A DNA stretch of 64,000 nt from assembly GCA_947475995.1 (NCBI GenBank), contig CANJNI010000001.1, positions 124,001 to 188,000 of the forward strand. The letters run 5' to 3'. A program made the position numbers and the translations under genes. The notes under the pieces were generated by a model. It saw nothing but the letters and a program-made list of their open reading frames with translations. It ran no database searches and had not been told where the DNA came from. Source of the DNA: Beijerinckiaceae bacterium. GTDB taxonomy: Bacteria; Pseudomonadota; Alphaproteobacteria; Rhizobiales; Beijerinckiaceae. Of the stretch, positions 63,216 through 64,000 are shown in pieces. Numbering within the stretch: the stretch's first letter is position 1; each line of letters starts with the position of its first letter.

Positions 63216-64000
63216 ATGGCCAGTGCATCGGCGAGCGAATCCATTGATCGGCTGCCCCTGCGGCCCGAGAAGTCCCGGCTTTACATCGGCGCGCACAGCG
63301 GCAGCGCGTTCGGGGTCAAGGGCGGGGCGGGCGAGAACTGGCGAGGCCGCGGCGCGGTCACCAACAAGTCCGGCCGCTTCGAAAAGGAAGTCCGCGAGGA
63401 TTTCGACGATGGCTGGGAGAGCCTGTCGGAGCTTGAAGCGTTCAGGACCGAAATCACCATCGAACGGCCGAAGACGATCATCACGAAGAACGATTCGCCG
63501 GATATTTCCTTCGACCGCTCGATCAACCCTTACCGGGGCTGCGAGCATGGCTGCGTCTATTGCTTCGCGCGGCCGACCCACGCCTATATGGGCCTGTCGC
63601 CGGGACTGGATTTCGAATCCCGGCTGTTCGTCAAGGAAGGCGCGGCGGCGCTGCTGGAGCGAGAGCTCGCAGCCCCCGGCTATCAACCGAAGACGATCGC
63701 GATCGGCACCAACACGGATCCGTACCAGCCTATCGAGCGCAGCCACCGGGTCATGCGTTCCGTGCTCGAAGTGCTGGAACGGACCAATCATCCGGTCGGG
63801 ATCGTGACGAAATCGGCGCTGGTGACGCGCGACATCGATATTCTGTCGCGCATGGCCAGGAAGGGGCTGGCGAAAGTGGCGCTGTCGGTCACCTCGCTCG
63901 ACCGCAAGCTTGCCCGCACGATGGAGCCGCGCGCCTCCACGCCAGACCGGCGTCTCGAGACGATCCGGCAATTATCGGAAGCGGGCGTTCCGACGGCCGT
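63216..64000 (+). CDS. PA0069/SplB-like radical SAM protein (3' partial)
   Basis: The frame starts at ATG 63216 (MASASASESIDRLPLRPEKS) and is open to the end of the window, 261 codons. The radical SAM cluster motif is CEHGCVYC (Cys109, Cys113, Cys116), preceded by SFDRSINPYRG and followed by FARPTHAYMGLSPGLDFES, the signature of the PA0069/Rv2578c group, which is grouped with spore-photoproduct-lyase-like DNA repair proteins. An SOS box upstream supports a DNA-damage role, but the actual reaction is unknown. Confidence 0.9.
   Translation, partial: MASASASESIDRLPLRPEKSRLYIGAHSGSAFGVKGGAGENWRGRGAVTNKSGRFEKEVREDFDDGWESLSELEAFRTEITIERPKTIITKNDSPDISFDRSINPYRGCEHGCVYCFARPTHAYMGLSPGLDFESRLFVKEGAAALLERELAAPGYQPKTIAIGTNTDPYQPIERSHRVMRSVLEVLERTNHPVGIVTKSALVTRDIDILSRMARKGLAKVALSVTSLDRKLARTMEPRASTPDRRLETIRQLSEAGVPTA

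Overview
The window reads as a GC-rich alphaproteobacterial chromosome, most likely Hyphomicrobiales (Rhizobiales). Evidence: a bcsA-bcsB-bcsZ-TPR-bcsN cellulose operon with a nearby bcsS, aminoglycoside-phosphotransferase-type homoserine kinase next to rnhA, plant-type glutamate-cysteine ligase, a GTTC-N7-GTTC LexA box, and intergenic inverted repeats of the kind common in this order. I saw no tRNA, rRNA, CRISPR array, insertion sequence or prophage. Genes are dense, and many neighbours are joined by ATGA start/stop overlaps.

Layout. 1-5.1 kb: the 3' part of thiC, an orphan branched-chain-type periplasmic binding protein, an exported single-cysteine glutathione peroxidase and an exported alpha/beta hydrolase. 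5.2-14.1 kb: a four-gene efflux operon (outer membrane factor, adaptor, two different RND pumps) of MdtABC-TolC design, each junction an ATGA overlap. 14.3-15.7 kb: a cupin protein and an uppP interrupted by an in-frame TAG. 15.8-26.9 kb: cellulose synthesis and export (bcsA, bcsB, GH8 bcsZ, a TPR gene broken by TAA, lipoprotein bcsN) plus bcsS. 27-29.1 kb: a DUF4118-like membrane protein, cysQ and a GNAT acetyltransferase.

29.1-45.1 kb is the most distinctive part, apparently a catabolic island for an unidentified aromatic acid. It has two paralogous Rieske oxygenases, a LigB-type extradiol dioxygenase, a LigJ-like hydratase/amidohydrolase, a class II aldolase-family protein, an alpha/beta hydrolase, a phenol-hydroxylase-type flavin monooxygenase and an IclR regulator. 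These are interleaved with an ABC importer kit of one ATPase, two fused permeases and two binding proteins. A plausible route is import, ring hydroxylation, meta-cleavage and hydration; the substrate is inference.

45.1-64 kb is mostly housekeeping: a HI0933-like flavoprotein, gshA, a 54-residue Flp pilin, a DUF937-like gene broken by TAG, a MATE exporter and a Kef-type antiporter, ispH, aroA, rnhA-thrB, an EamA transporter, acuI-like reductase, ETF-ubiquinone oxidoreductase behind a perfect palindrome, a family-4-like uracil-DNA glycosylase, a zinc metallopeptidase, moaB, a glycosyltransferase-like ORF and a LexA-box-preceded SplB-like radical SAM gene that runs off the end.

Three otherwise well-preserved genes (uppP, the bcs TPR gene, the DUF937-like gene) carry single in-frame stops, each one C-to-T change from a Gln codon, and two of them sit in CTAGG. 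TAG also ends many intact genes here, so this looks like nonsense mutation or base-calling error rather than recoding.
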